Position numbers and translations under genes: made by a program. Below the pieces are notes generated by a model, which was not told where the DNA came from, made no database searches, and saw only the letters and a list, made by a program, of their open reading frames with translations. 64,000 nt of DNA from Marinibaculum pumilum (GTDB taxonomy: Bacteria > Pseudomonadota > Alphaproteobacteria > Ferrovibrionales > Ferrovibrionaceae): contig NZ_JBHRTR010000037.1 in the NCBI RefSeq assembly GCF_042646425.1, positions 1-64,000 of the forward strand. The letters run 5' to 3'. Below are positions 8,297 to 16,930 of the stretch, piece by piece (position 1 is the first letter of the stretch; every line of letters begins with the position of its first letter).

Positions 8297-9811
8297 TCAG
8301 ACCTCCATCGGCGGCCGGGCGGCCGTCGGTTCCTCCTGCGCCAGGCGCGGCAGGCTGGCCGCCAGGACGGCCAGGCCCAGGGCGACCGCGATCTCGTAGA
8401 TCAGGGTGGCGCGCAGGGCGCCGGCAAAGGCGGGGCCCTGCAGCTGCTGTGCGGCAAGGCCGGCGGCGAGCGCCGGAAAGAAGATCTGCCCCTGGATCGC
8501 CACGCCGACCGCACTGCCGACCTGCTGGAAGGATTGCAGGGCGCCGGAGCCGGCACCGGCCTGCCGCGGGTCGACCCGCGACAGGATGGTGCGGAACAGC
8601 GGCGCAATGGCGATGCCGATGCCGATGCCGCAGGGCAGCAGCGGCGCGGCAAACAGCCAATGGTCGACCGCCTGGTCCAGGCCGAGGGCGATGACGAAAA
8701 GGGCGACCATTCCGGCGCCGAAGACCAGCGCGCCGATGGCGATGCGGGCCCGCGGCCAGCGCACGGACAGCCGGCCGGAGGCGATGGAGGCCAGCAGGAT
8801 GCCGAGCGCGAAGGGAAAGGTGGTCAGCGCCGATTGCAGCGGCGTGAAGCCGAAGCCGGTCTGCAGGAAGATCGCGACGATGAAGAAGAAGCCGGACATG
8901 CCGGAGAACAGCAGCACCGTCATCGCGATGCCGGTCAGGAAGGATCGGTTGCGCAGCAGCGCCAGGGGCAGAAGCTCCGCCCGCGCCGCACGCCGGCGCT
9001 GCCGCTGCCAGGCCACGAACAGGGCGGCCAGCGGCAGGCTCGCCAGCATGATGCCGATCTCCCAGAGGGGCCAGCCGCGGTCGCGCCCCTCGATCAGCGG
9101 ATAGAGGATCGCCAGCAGGGTCAGGCCGCCCAGCGCCACGCCGACCAGGTCCAGCCCGCCGCGGTCGCGCTGCCCCGATTCCGGGATCAGCAGGCGGCCG
9201 GCGACGATCGCCAGCAGGCCGATCGGGATGTTGACCAGGAAGATCGGCCGCCAGTCGAGCCCCCAGAGGTCGAGGGCGATCAGCGCACCGCCCGCCAGCG
9301 GGCCGCTGACGGAGGCCAGACCCGCGGTCACGCCGAACAGGGAGAAGGCGACCGCACGTTCGTGCGGCGCGAACATCACCTGCGCGATCGCCAGGACCTG
9401 CGGCATCATCATCGCCGCCGTGATGCCCTGCAGGATGCGCGCTCCGATCAATGCCTCGACATTGGGTGCCAGGCCGCAGAGCGCGGAGCCGAAGGTGAAG
9501 CCGGCGACGCCGAACAGGAACAGCCGGCGCCGGCCCAGCAGGTCGCCGAGACGCCCGAACGGCAGCAGACCGAGGGCGAAGACCAGGACATAGCCGGCGA
9601 CGACCCACTGGATGTCGCTGTCGGAGGCGCCGAAGGAGGCCTGCAGGCGGGGGATCGCGACGTTGATGATGGTCACGTCCACCAGGTTGATGAAGCTGGC
9701 CAGCAGCAGGATGCCGAAGGCGGCCCAGCGGCGCCTGTTGTCGCCGGCCGTGCCGGCCGGCGGGGGGGCCGGCGGGGCGGCGGGCGCGGCCCCGGCAGTG
9801 GATTGGGACAT
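8297..9811 (-). CDS. MFS drug efflux transporter, DHA2 (EmrB/QacA) family
   Basis: 504 residues with about 14 hydrophobic segments. The DHA2 signatures are present: FINLVDVTIINVAIPRL in helix 1 (the D-x-T-I-x-N-V-A-x-P motif), GRLGDLLGRRR in the loop after helix 2, and GPLAGGAL as motif C in helix 5. The proline/alanine-rich first 25 residues are cytosolic. Exports hydrophobic compounds by proton antiport in this family; there is no adjacent membrane-fusion gene. The start codon lies 3 nt after the stop of the upstream tetR gene, with GAAAG as the ribosome site, so the two form one operon probably repressed through the palindrome at 10427-10460. Confidence 0.87.
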   Translation of the reverse strand: MSQSTAGAAPAAPPAPPPAGTAGDNRRRWAAFGILLLASFINLVDVTIINVAIPRLQASFGASDSDIQWVVAGYVLVFALGLLPFGRLGDLLGRRRLFLFGVAGFTFGSALCGLAPNVEALIGARILQGITAAMMMPQVLAIAQVMFAPHERAVAFSLFGVTAGLASVSGPLAGGALIALDLWGLDWRPIFLVNIPIGLLAIVAGRLLIPESGQRDRGGLDLVGVALGGLTLLAILYPLIEGRDRGWPLWEIGIMLASLPLAALFVAWQRQRRRAARAELLPLALLRNRSFLTGIAMTVLLFSGMSGFFFIVAIFLQTGFGFTPLQSALTTFPFALGILLASIASGRLSVRWPRARIAIGALVFGAGMVALFVIALGLDQAVDHWLFAAPLLPCGIGIGIAIAPLFRTILSRVDPRQAGAGSGALQSFQQVGSAVGVAIQGQIFFPALAAGLAAQQLQGPAFAGALRATLIYEIAVALGLAVLAASLPRLAQEEPTAARPPMEV

Positions 9812-9814
9812 CTT

Positions 9815-10429
9815 TCAGGTCTTTCGGTTTGCAGGCGCCAGGCCGCGCAGCAGTTCGCGGGCCATGGCGTCGAAGGAAGCCGGCCCGGCATCCGGCAGGC
9901 GGCGGAATCCCATCAGGGCGGCGACGATCATCTGCGCACAGGCCCTGGGATCGGCATCGGCGCGGAAACTGCCGTCCGCCGTGCCGTCCGCCAGGATCGC
10001 CTGGATGTGGCACAGCCAGCCTTCCAGCATCGGCTGCAGGACGGCACGGACATTCTCGTCATGGCGGGCGCGCTGGACGAGCTCCGCCATCACCACCAGG
10101 CGCTCCGGGTCCTCGGTGAAGGCCTCGCGGAAATCCAGCAGCTCGCGTTCCAGCCGCGCCGTCGGCGCCATGCCGGCGCGCGGATGGCGGGCCTGCTGGA
10201 GGTCGAAATCGTCGCGCAGCGATTCCGCGACCAGCTCGATCAGCCGGGCCTTGCCGGGCACGTGGTAGTGCAGGGTGGCGATGTTGATGCCGACCCGGTC
10301 GGCGATGTCGCGGGTGCGCAGGCCCTCGAAGCCGCGCTCCACGATCAGCGCGCGGGTGGCCGCAGCGATCGCGGCGGGGCGGTCGTCGGCCTGCGGCGGG
10401 CTGGCGGGCTTTGAGCGAGTGGGGGACAT
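9815..10429 (-). CDS. TetR-family repressor of the adjacent efflux gene
   Basis: 204 residues from the start MSPTRS. Residues 18-65 are a TetR helix-turn-helix (RGFEGLRTRDIADRVGINIATLHYHVPGKARL, quoted in part as IADRVGINIATLHYHV), followed by an all-helical ligand-binding part. An alternative in-frame ATG at 10459 would make the operator palindrome part of the coding sequence, so I favour 10429. Ahead of that codon only GAAAG is seen, 2 nt away, so initiation may be leaderless or weak. Operon partner of the MFS pump. Known pattern: such repressors bind their own promoter and leave when the pump substrate binds. Confidence 0.85.
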   Translation of the reverse strand: MSPTRSKPASPPQADDRPAAIAAATRALIVERGFEGLRTRDIADRVGINIATLHYHVPGKARLIELVAESLRDDFDLQQARHPRAGMAPTARLERELLDFREAFTEDPERLVVMAELVQRARHDENVRAVLQPMLEGWLCHIQAILADGTADGSFRADADPRACAQMIVAALMGFRRLPDAGPASFDAMARELLRGLAPANRKT

Positions 10430-10460
10430 GCTTTCAATCAAGTGATTGATTGAAAGCATG
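10427..10460. promoter_or_regulatory. Perfect 14-bp inverted repeat, likely TetR operator
   Basis: CATGCTTTCAATCA (10427-10440), spacer AGTGAT, TGATTGAAAGCATG (10447-10460). The dyad touches the tetR start codon and is AT-rich against a GC-rich background; TTGATT and TCAATCAATC stretches could serve as part of the promoter. Size and position fit autorepression of the tetR-MFS operon. Confidence 0.8.
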
Positions 10461-10526
10461 GTGTCAATCGGAAAGACGCGGGAAGCCGGTATCCCTCCGG
10501 CTTCCCGCGCCGCCACCGCCGGCCGG

Positions 10527-10883
10527 TCAGGCCGGCTGCAGGTCGTAGTGGAAAACCTTCGAGATGATCTGCCAGCGGCCCTCCAGGCGGACCAGGGTCA
10601 GGATGTCGGTGAACAGCTTCTCGCCGATGGCGCAGCGGACCCGCGCCACGGCCGTCACCGGCCCGGCGAAGGCGATGGAGACGATTTCGTCGACCCGCGC
10701 CTCGCCGCGGGCAGCGGGGGCGGGCCGGTCGTCGACGACCGGGAAATAGGCATCCATCGTCCTGTGCACCAGGCTGCCGTCGGTGGCGCAGACGTAATGC
10801 GCCAGCGGGTGGAACACCTCTTTCAGGATGCCCGTGTCGCTGTGGTAGAGGCCGTCGAAATAGCGCGACAGGACCTCTGCCAC
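10527..10883 (-). CDS. NTF2-like/SnoaL-like protein (putative lumazine-binding family)
   Basis: About 118 residues with the NTF2 cone-fold pattern: an N-terminal helix (VAEVLSRYFDGLYHSD), HYVCATDG, then alternating strands ending RLEGRWQIISKVFHYDL. Proteins of this family are annotated as nuclear transport factor 2 family or putative lumazine-binding; no reaction is known. No ATG is available at the right place. A GTG at 10883 gives a full-length domain, and the frame is open further back through the gst stop, so a slightly longer product starting from a rare codon near 10946 cannot be excluded. Lies 59 bp downstream of gst and is probably transcribed with it. Confidence 0.6.
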   Translation of the reverse strand: MAEVLSRYFDGLYHSDTGILKEVFHPLAHYVCATDGSLVHRTMDAYFPVVDDRPAPAARGEARVDEIVSIAFAGPVTAVARVRCAIGEKLFTDILTLVRLEGRWQIISKVFHYDLQPA

Positions 10884-10942
10884 CTCGCGGTAGGGCCCCC
10901 CGTGGCCGGCAGCCGCGGGAAGCCCTTCCGCTGCGGTCGCGC

Positions 10943-11551
10943 TCAGGCCAGGCCCTCCGCCTTCAGGGCTTCCTGCACCGCCGGTCGTCCGGCCACCCGG
11001 GACACGAAGGCGGCGAGGTTGGGCCAGCGGTCCAGGCCGATGCCGGTCGGCCGGGTCCAGTTGGCGACCGTGAACAGATAGGCGTCCGCGGCGGAAAAGC
11101 TGTCGCCCAGCAGGTAGGACCGCCCGTCCGACAGGAGCTGCTCGACCATGTCCAGGCGGTTGAACAGGCGGGTCTTCGCCAGCTCCTTCGCCGCCTCCGG
11201 CGCGTCCTTCTGGAACAGCGGGCTGAACGACTTGTGCAGCTCGGTGCCGATGAAGGTCAGATGCTCCTGCAGCCGGGTCCGCGGCAGGGTGCCGGCGGCC
11301 GGCGCCAGGTCGGTGCGGCCGTTGGCATCGGCCAGGTACTGCACGATGGCCGGGCCCTCGGTGATCACGTCGCCATCGTCCAGGCGCAGCGCCGGGACAT
11401 AGCCCTTCGGGTTGATCTGGCGGTAATCCTCGCCGCCCTCGGTCTTCTTCTCCGCCAGGTTCACCTTCTCCAGGTCGAAAGGCAGGCCGATCTCCCGCAG
11501 CACGATGTGCGGGGACAGGGAACAGGCGCCGGGGGAATAGTAGAGCTTCAT
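10943..11551 (-). CDS. gst: Glutathione S-transferase, beta class
   Basis: 202 residues. N-terminal thioredoxin-like domain opening MKLYYSPGACSLSPHI with the beta-class Cys10, GYVPALRLDDG with the cis-proline, and ITEGPAIVQYLAD carrying the glutathione-binding Glu-Gly; the C-terminal half is the helical domain with YLLGDSFSAADAYLF. Cytosolic enzyme that conjugates or exchanges glutathione with electrophiles or disulfides. AGGAGGATGCGCG precedes the ATG. Divergent from an HxlR-family regulator whose candidate sites lie in the shared upstream region, which suggests induction by electrophile or oxidative stress. Confidence 0.88.
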   Translation of the reverse strand: MKLYYSPGACSLSPHIVLREIGLPFDLEKVNLAEKKTEGGEDYRQINPKGYVPALRLDDGDVITEGPAIVQYLADANGRTDLAPAAGTLPRTRLQEHLTFIGTELHKSFSPLFQKDAPEAAKELAKTRLFNRLDMVEQLLSDGRSYLLGDSFSAADAYLFTVANWTRPTGIGLDRWPNLAAFVSRVAGRPAVQEALKAEGLA

Positions 11552-11635
11552 CGCGCATCCTCCTTGGTCGGGCGCCGTGCGGCCGCCGCTCCCGGCAGGC
11601 CCACGCCACGGCGCTGGTCGGAAGGTGGGACGGCT

Positions 11636-11698
11636 GGTTACCAGACGAAACCCCCTAACTTGCGGTTACCGCTATTCTCGGGTATCCCGCCGGTTACC
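11636..11698. promoter_or_regulatory. Three GGTTACC sites at exact 28-bp spacing
   Basis: GGTTACC occurs at 11636-11642, 11664-11670 and 11692-11698, each start 28 bp from the next, with a related dyad GGGTATCCC at 11680-11688. All lie in the 174-bp divergent region between gst and the HxlR-type gene, the last 28 bp before the hxlR start. Best read as binding sites for the adjacent regulator. Confidence 0.6.
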
Positions 11699-11725
11699 TC
11701 GTCACGACCGCCGCAGGAGGCCGAG

Positions 11726-12106
11726 ATGGCCCTGAAGGTCCGCCGCAGCAAGGCGCCACCGCCGCCGTCCGAATGCCCGCTGGGCACCTGCATGGCGCTC
11801 ATCGGCGGTGCCTGGACGCCAAACATCATCTGGTACCTGTCCGGCGGTCCGCGCCGCTTCAACGAGCTGCGCAGCGACCTGCCGAAGATCTCCGCCAAGA
11901 TGCTGAGCACCCGCCTGCGCGACCTGGAGGCGCGCGGCATCGCCACCCGCACGGTGATGCCGACCTCGCCCCCTTCGGTCGAATACGCCCTGACCGAGCT
12001 GGGCCAGGAACTGCTGCCGGCGATCCGCGCGATCGCGGAGGTCGGGTACAAGCTGAAGCAGGTACAGCGACAGGACGCCGTGTCGCGGACCGAAGCGGCC
12101 GCCTGA
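11726..12106 (+). CDS. HxlR-family winged-helix regulator
   Basis: 126 residues. ECPLGTCMALIGGAWTPNII and FNELRSDLPKISAKMLSTRL are the HxlR signature (recognition helix around residues 50-70), followed by the wing and PSVEYALTELGQEL. Two cysteines, C17 and C22, sit where several HxlR proteins carry a redox- or electrophile-sensing Cys. The start follows a perfect AGGAGG at 11715-11720. Its neighbour gst is divergent, and the shared region carries three regular repeats, so it most likely controls gst/NTF2 and itself. Confidence 0.85.
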   Translation: MALKVRRSKAPPPPSECPLGTCMALIGGAWTPNIIWYLSGGPRRFNELRSDLPKISAKMLSTRLRDLEARGIATRTVMPTSPPSVEYALTELGQELLPAIRAIAEVGYKLKQVQRQDAVSRTEAAA

Positions 12107-12126
12107 CGGTCACAAGGGGGGAGCGG

Positions 12127-12792
12127 TCAGGACCGGCCGGCGCCCAGCAACCCGGCGATCTCCGCCGCCGGCCGCACATCCGCATAGGCGCGTGCCAGGA
12201 GGCGCAGGCAGTGGCGATGCGACACGGGGTCGTTGGCGGCGCAGCCATCGGCGCAGAGGATGACCCGGAAGCCGCTTTCGAAGGCGTCGCGGGCCGAGGC
12301 CTCCACACAGGTATCGGTCAGGAAGCCGGCCAGGATCACGGTGTCGATGCCGGCCTTGGCAAGGTCGGGGCCAAGCGGGCCGGCGCCGGGGAAGAAGGCG
12401 CTGTAGCCCCGCTTCCCGGCATGCCGGTCGGCCGGCGCGACGGTCAGCGACGGATCGATCCGCGCGCCGGGGCCGCCGGCCGCCATCTCCCGGGCATGGC
12501 GGTCGACCTGCGCGCTGCCCAGCAGGGCGGTCGCGGCGGCAGCGGCCGGCCAGGTCGCGGGCGGTGTCGGATGGATCCAGTGGACGATCGTTCGTGCCGA
12601 TCGGGCCGCGCCGGTCAGGCGGTCGATCGCCGTACAGGCCGCGGCACCGTCGGGCAGGCCGCGGACGAAGCTTTCCGTGGCGTCGATCACCACGACGGCG
12701 CTGCGTTCGGGCACCAGGTCGGGAAAGGCGTGCAGCCGGCCGCGCCGCGCGACCAGCTTGCGCCGCAGCCGGTCGCCCAGGACGTCGGTCAT
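12127..12792 (-). CDS. Isochorismatase-family cysteine hydrolase (possible N-carbamoylsarcosine amidase)
   Basis: 221 residues with a complete Asp-Lys-Cys triad of the family: D37 (VVVIDATESF), K127 (GKRGYSAFF) and C162 in GFLTDTCVEASARDA, the last preceded by the non-prolyl cis-peptide segment. Family members hydrolyse amides or enol ethers: nicotinamidase, N-carbamoylsarcosine amidase, biuret hydrolase. It is the last gene of the soxBDAG cluster, 20 bp after soxG. Since N-carbamoylsarcosine amidase belongs to this family and yields sarcosine, that activity is an attractive inference from context only. Confidence 0.75.
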   Translation of the reverse strand: MTDVLGDRLRRKLVARRGRLHAFPDLVPERSAVVVIDATESFVRGLPDGAAACTAIDRLTGAARSARTIVHWIHPTPPATWPAAAAATALLGSAQVDRHAREMAAGGPGARIDPSLTVAPADRHAGKRGYSAFFPGAGPLGPDLAKAGIDTVILAGFLTDTCVEASARDAFESGFRVILCADGCAANDPVSHRHCLRLLARAYADVRPAAEIAGLLGAGRS

Positions 12793-12812
12793 TGGCGGCG
12801 CCCGCTTCAGGC

Positions 12813-13466
12813 CTACAGGAACTCTTCCGCCGCGTCGGCCAGCCAGTCCCAGGCATAGGCGGCCAGCGCCGCACGGACATGGATGTCGTAGACCTGCCCC
12901 GCCTCGATCACCAGCAGCAGCATGTCCAGCCGACCCAGCAGGGTCTGCACCGCGGTGCCGCTGTCCAGGACGTCCAGGTCCAGGGGGCAGCCCTTGGCCA
13001 GCACCTCGGCGCTGCGCGGGCCGTTCAGCCGGATCGTGGCGGCGCCGTCGCTGACATCGGTGACGGCGACCGGCGAGCGGCCCATCACCGCATGGATCTG
13101 GACGTCCGCGGCGGCGATCTCCGCGTCGCTGCCCAGCAGCAGCATCTCGTCCGGCCCCAGCCAGACCAGCTGGCGGCTGGGCCCCAGCGCGGTCCAGCGA
13201 TTGGCCGGCAGCGGCCAGACGAGCTTCGGCCCCTCGCGCCCGGCCATTTCCTGCAGGACCGTGGTCATCGAAGCGGAGGACAGCGGCGCGCGGACGTTCA
13301 GCCGCCCCAGGAAGGGGCGCGGCGCCAGCGCCACCCCTTCGCCGAACAGGGCGGAGCGGTCGGCGAGCGGCCCGGCAGCGCGCAGCACCGGCAGCGTTTC
13401 CGGCGGATCGGCCGGGAGCGGGTCGGCCGGCAGCGGGGCGGTCTCGTTCTGCGGCGTCTCAGGCAC
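12813..13466 (-). CDS. soxG: Sarcosine oxidase gamma subunit
   Basis: 217 residues; GcvT-like small subunit with the typical GPRSAEVLAKGCPLDLD and IHVRAALAAYAWDWLADAAEEF ends. In the heterotetrameric enzyme the gamma subunit caps the alpha-subunit C-terminal folate-binding domain. The GTG at 13466 overlaps the soxA stop by 8 nt, which signals translational coupling. The first about 30 residues are a proline-rich extension not needed for the fold. Order soxB-soxD-soxA-soxG is the canonical one. Confidence 0.88.
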   Translation of the reverse strand: MPETPQNETAPLPADPLPADPPETLPVLRAAGPLADRSALFGEGVALAPRPFLGRLNVRAPLSSASMTTVLQEMAGREGPKLVWPLPANRWTALGPSRQLVWLGPDEMLLLGSDAEIAAADVQIHAVMGRSPVAVTDVSDGAATIRLNGPRSAEVLAKGCPLDLDVLDSGTAVQTLLGRLDMLLLVIEAGQVYDIHVRAALAAYAWDWLADAAEEFL

Positions 13467-16400
13467 GGGCGGCCGCTCCCTTGTCGTCGTGGAAGACCGG
13501 TTCGCAGATCCGCGCGGCAATGGGCTGCCCCCCCATCACGGGCACCTTCACCGCCTCGCCGATCCGCGACCGGCCGCCCTTCACCAGGGCCATCGCGATG
13601 GAACGGCCCAGGGTGGGGCTGAAATAGCTGGAGGTGACATGGCCGAGCATCGGCACCTGCTGCCCCGGCTTTGGTTCCGGAGCGTCGGGGGCGACGATCT
13701 GCGCGCCCTCCCGCATCACGGTGGCGGGGGTGTCGGTCAGCAGGCCGACCAGCTGCTTGCGGTCGGCGCGCAGCATGTCCGGTCGTGCCAGGGAGCGGCG
13801 GCCGACGAAATCGCCCTTGTCCGCCTTGATCATCGCGTCCAGCCCCAGATCGGCCGGGATCGTGGTGCCGTCGCTCTCATGTCCGACGATGATGAAGCCC
13901 TTCTCGGCGCGCAGCAGGTGCATCGCCTCGGTGCCGAAGGGCACCAGGCCGCGGTCGCGACCGGCATCCAGCAGCGCCTGCCACAGCGCGCGGCCATAGC
14001 GCGCCGGCACGTTGATCTCGTAGCTGAGCTCGCCGGTGAAGCTGACCCGGAACAGCCGCGCCGGCGCGCCGCAGACCTGGCCCTCCCGCACCGTCATGAA
14101 GGGGAAAGCGGCACTGTCCAGGTCGATGTCGGTAAGCGGTGCCAGGATATCCCGCGCCAGCGGGCCGCTCAGGGTTGCCACCGCCCAATGGTCGGTCATC
14201 GAGGTGCACCAGACCTGCAGCTCCGGCCACTCGGTCTGCAGCCATTCCTCCATATGGTCCAGCACATGGGCGGCATTGCCGGTGGTGGTGGTGACATGGA
14301 AGCGGCGCTCGTCCAGCCGCGCCACCACGCCGTCGTCCAGCACCGTGCCGTTCTCCGTCAGCATCAGGCCGTAGCGGCAGCGGCCCGGCTTCAGGCTGTC
14401 GAAACGGTTGATGTAGATCCGGTTCAGGAAGGTCGCGGCATCCGGCCCCTCGACCATGATCTTGCCCAGGGTGGAGGCGTCCAGCAGGCCGGCCGCCTGG
14501 CGCACGGCCAGCGCCTCGCGCTTCGTCGCCTGGTGGCGGTCCTCCAGCCCGCTATCGCCTTCCTTCGGCGATGGCGGCAGGGGCTGCGGGAAGCAGAGCG
14601 GGCGCTTCCACTGGCCGACATCCTCGAACATGGCGCCATTGGCCTCGTGCCAGTCCTGCATCGGCGTGCGGCGGACGGGGTCGAACAGGGTACCGCTGCG
14701 GCGCCCGGCCATGGCGCCGAAGGTGACCGGAACATAGGGCGGGCGGAAGGTGGTATGGCCGACCCGGTCGATGCTGTCGCCGCGCATCTCCGCCAGGATG
14801 CCCAGCGCGTTCATGCCGCCGACCTTGCCCTGGTCGGTCGCCATGCCGGTGGTGGTGTAGCGTTTCATATGCTCCACCGCGGCATAGCCTTCGCGCTCCG
14901 CCAGCTGGAGGTCGGCCGCGGTGACGTCGTTCTGGTAGTCGACGAACTGCTTCGGGCCGCGCCCCACCGGATGCTCGCCGGGGACGATCCAGACGGCGCG
15001 GACCCGGCCGCCGCCTTCGGTTCCGGTCAGGTCGGGCTCCGCCGCGCGCAGCGGCGGCAGGGCCGCGGGCTCGAAGCCGCATTCGCCGGCCGCCGCCAGG
15101 CCCGCCGCGGTGCCGCCGTCCAGTGCGGCCTGCAGGTCGGCGCTGCCGTCCGCGCCGCCGGCGACGCGCAACCCGTCGGGCCCGGTGGCGGGGCGGAAGG
15201 CGGTGAGGGCGGGGTCGTAGCGCAGGCGTCCGCGGGCCTGGCTGAACAGGGCGAGATTGGGGCCCCAGCCGCCCGACATGGCGACCAGGTCGGCGCCCTC
15301 CTTGCGAAGGCCGCCGATCATCGCGCCGCCGGATTCGCTCATCCGGCGCAGGCGGACCTGCTGCACCCGCGGCCCGCCCTGTGCCGCGGTCAGGGCATGG
15401 CCGGCCAGCACCTCGACCCCCGCCGCCCGCGCCGCATCGGCCAGCGGCGTGCCCTCGCCGCGCAGGTCGGCCAGCAGGCAATGCGCACCCGCCCGCTGCA
15501 TCTGCACCGCGGTACGATAGGCGCTGTCGTTGTTGGTCAGCAGGCAGACCCGCTTTCCCGCCAGCACGGCATAGCGGTTCAGGTAGCCGCGCACCGCCCC
15601 GGCCAGCATCACGCCGGGCAGGTCGTTGCCGCCGAAGACCAGCGGCCGTTCCAGCGCGCCGGTCGCCAGCACCACCTGGCGGGCGCGGATCCGCCAGAAC
15701 CGCTGCCGCGGCACACCGGCGGCGCGTCCTTCCGGTCCCGCCCGTCCGACCACCTGTTCGCACGCCGTCAGGTAGAGCCCGTCATAGAAGCCGGCGACCG
15801 TGGTGCGGGAGAGGCGGCGCAGGTTGGGCAGGTCGTCCAGCTCCGCGGTGATCCGCTCCACCCAGGCCAGCGCCGGGCCGCCGTCGATCTGCGGCCCGTC
15901 GCCCTTTAGCCCGTCGCTCTCCGCCAGCAGGTGGCCGCCCGGCTGCCGGTCGATATCGGCCAGGATCACCCGCGCGCCGGCACGGGCCGCGGCCAGCGCG
16001 GCGGCGAGGCCGGCCGGCCCGGCGCCGACCACCAGCAGGTCGCAATGGGCGAAGCGCTGCTCGTAGCGGTCCGGGTCGGCTCCTTCCGGCGCGCGGCCCA
16101 GGCCCGCCATCCGGCGGATCGCCCATTCATAGGCGCTCCACGCCTTGTTCCCCGGCCCCATGAAGGTCTTGTAGTAGAAGCCCGACGGCAGGAAGGGCGC
16201 GAACCAGCCGGCGGCGGCGCCCAGGTCGCTGGTCAGGCTGGGCCAGCGGTTCTGGCTGGTCGCGGTCAGGCCCTGGAACAGCTCCACCCCGGTGGCGCGG
16301 GTATTGGGCTCCGCCGCCGCGCCGCTGCCCAGCCGCACCAGGGCGTTGGGCTCCTCCTCCCCCAGGGCGAGGATGCCGCGCGGCCGGTGGTACTTGAAGC

Positions 16401-16551
16401 TGCGGCCGACCAGGTGACGGCCATTGGCCAGCAGGGCGGAGGCCAGGGTATCGCCGGCGAAGCCCGACATCTGCTCGCCGTCGAAGGTGAAGCCCAGGGG
16501 GGTGGCGCGGTCGATCCGCCCGCCCTGCGCCAGGCGCGCCGTCTGGCTCAC
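13459..16551 (-). CDS. soxA: Sarcosine oxidase alpha subunit
   Basis: 1,030 residues, the normal size. Order: a 2Fe-2S-ferredoxin-like N-terminal segment with FKYHRPRGILALG, an NAD-binding Rossmann domain (VVGAGPAGLAAALAAARAG), and a C-terminal aminomethyltransferase (GcvT-like) domain that binds tetrahydrofolate (GWFDASTLGKI-like LLDASTLGKIMVEGPDAA, and SYEINVPARYG). The enzyme demethylates sarcosine to glycine, passing the methyl carbon to tetrahydrofolate as 5,10-methylene-THF and making hydrogen peroxide. The GTG at 16551 shares GTGA with the soxD stop and gives VSQTARLAQGGRIDR, the usual N-terminus. Confidence 0.92.
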   Translation of the reverse strand: MSQTARLAQGGRIDRATPLGFTFDGEQMSGFAGDTLASALLANGRHLVGRSFKYHRPRGILALGEEEPNALVRLGSGAAAEPNTRATGVELFQGLTATSQNRWPSLTSDLGAAAGWFAPFLPSGFYYKTFMGPGNKAWSAYEWAIRRMAGLGRAPEGADPDRYEQRFAHCDLLVVGAGPAGLAAALAAARAGARVILADIDRQPGGHLLAESDGLKGDGPQIDGGPALAWVERITAELDDLPNLRRLSRTTVAGFYDGLYLTACEQVVGRAGPEGRAAGVPRQRFWRIRARQVVLATGALERPLVFGGNDLPGVMLAGAVRGYLNRYAVLAGKRVCLLTNNDSAYRTAVQMQRAGAHCLLADLRGEGTPLADAARAAGVEVLAGHALTAAQGGPRVQQVRLRRMSESGGAMIGGLRKEGADLVAMSGGWGPNLALFSQARGRLRYDPALTAFRPATGPDGLRVAGGADGSADLQAALDGGTAAGLAAAGECGFEPAALPPLRAAEPDLTGTEGGGRVRAVWIVPGEHPVGRGPKQFVDYQNDVTAADLQLAEREGYAAVEHMKRYTTTGMATDQGKVGGMNALGILAEMRGDSIDRVGHTTFRPPYVPVTFGAMAGRRSGTLFDPVRRTPMQDWHEANGAMFEDVGQWKRPLCFPQPLPPSPKEGDSGLEDRHQATKREALAVRQAAGLLDASTLGKIMVEGPDAATFLNRIYINRFDSLKPGRCRYGLMLTENGTVLDDGVVARLDERRFHVTTTTGNAAHVLDHMEEWLQTEWPELQVWCTSMTDHWAVATLSGPLARDILAPLTDIDLDSAAFPFMTVREGQVCGAPARLFRVSFTGELSYEINVPARYGRALWQALLDAGRDRGLVPFGTEAMHLLRAEKGFIIVGHESDGTTIPADLGLDAMIKADKGDFVGRRSLARPDMLRADRKQLVGLLTDTPATVMREGAQIVAPDAPEPKPGQQVPMLGHVTSSYFSPTLGRSIAMALVKGGRSRIGEAVKVPVMGGQPIAARICEPVFHDDKGAAARA

Positions 16552-16916
16552 GGTTCCTCCCGCCTGCTGTCGGTGATGTCCGCCGCCGGCTCCTGGCCCA
16601 GAGGCGGGGCAGGGGCAGGTGGCGGCGCTCCGGCGTGGGCCGGCAGCTCCGGCGGCGGCGCATCGGCCGGATAGCTGGCGAAGATGGCGTCGGTGGCGGT
16701 GTCGCGGGCGATGTTGAACCAGCGCCGGCAGCCATGGTCGTGGCGCCAGCGTTCCAGCACCGGACCCTTCGGGTTCTCCCGCTCGAACAGATAGCTGGCC
16801 CATTCCGCGTCGCTGGCCGCTTCCGGATCGGCTGGGCGGCGGATATGGGCCTCGCCATGGGCGGAGAACTCGCTCTGCGGGCGGGCACCGCACCAGGGGC
16901 AGTCGATGACGAACAT
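16548..16916 (-). CDS. soxD: Sarcosine oxidase delta subunit
   Basis: 122 residues with the zinc-binding CPWCG near the N-terminus and, later, the H-D-H-G-C pattern (RWRHDHGCRRWFNIARDT) that supplies the remaining ligands. Structural subunit that binds zinc in the known crystal structures of this family. The last about 40 residues are proline/alanine-rich and longer than in many homologues. Overlaps soxA by 4 nt (GTGA) and starts 14 bp after the soxB stop. Confidence 0.9.
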   Translation of the reverse strand: MFVIDCPWCGARPQSEFSAHGEAHIRRPADPEAASDAEWASYLFERENPKGPVLERWRHDHGCRRWFNIARDTATDAIFASYPADAPPPELPAHAGAPPPAPAPPLGQEPAADITDSRREEP

Positions 16917-16930
16917 GGCCCGCCTCCGGT

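Noticed and set aside
8534..10414. 626-codon plus-strand frame over the MFS and tetR genes
   Set aside because: Gln/Arg/Ala-rich, no domain, antisense to two clear genes.
10884..11609. A 360-codon open frame covering gst in another frame
   Set aside because: Only its last about 118 codons encode a recognisable NTF2-like domain; the rest is a shadow of gst.
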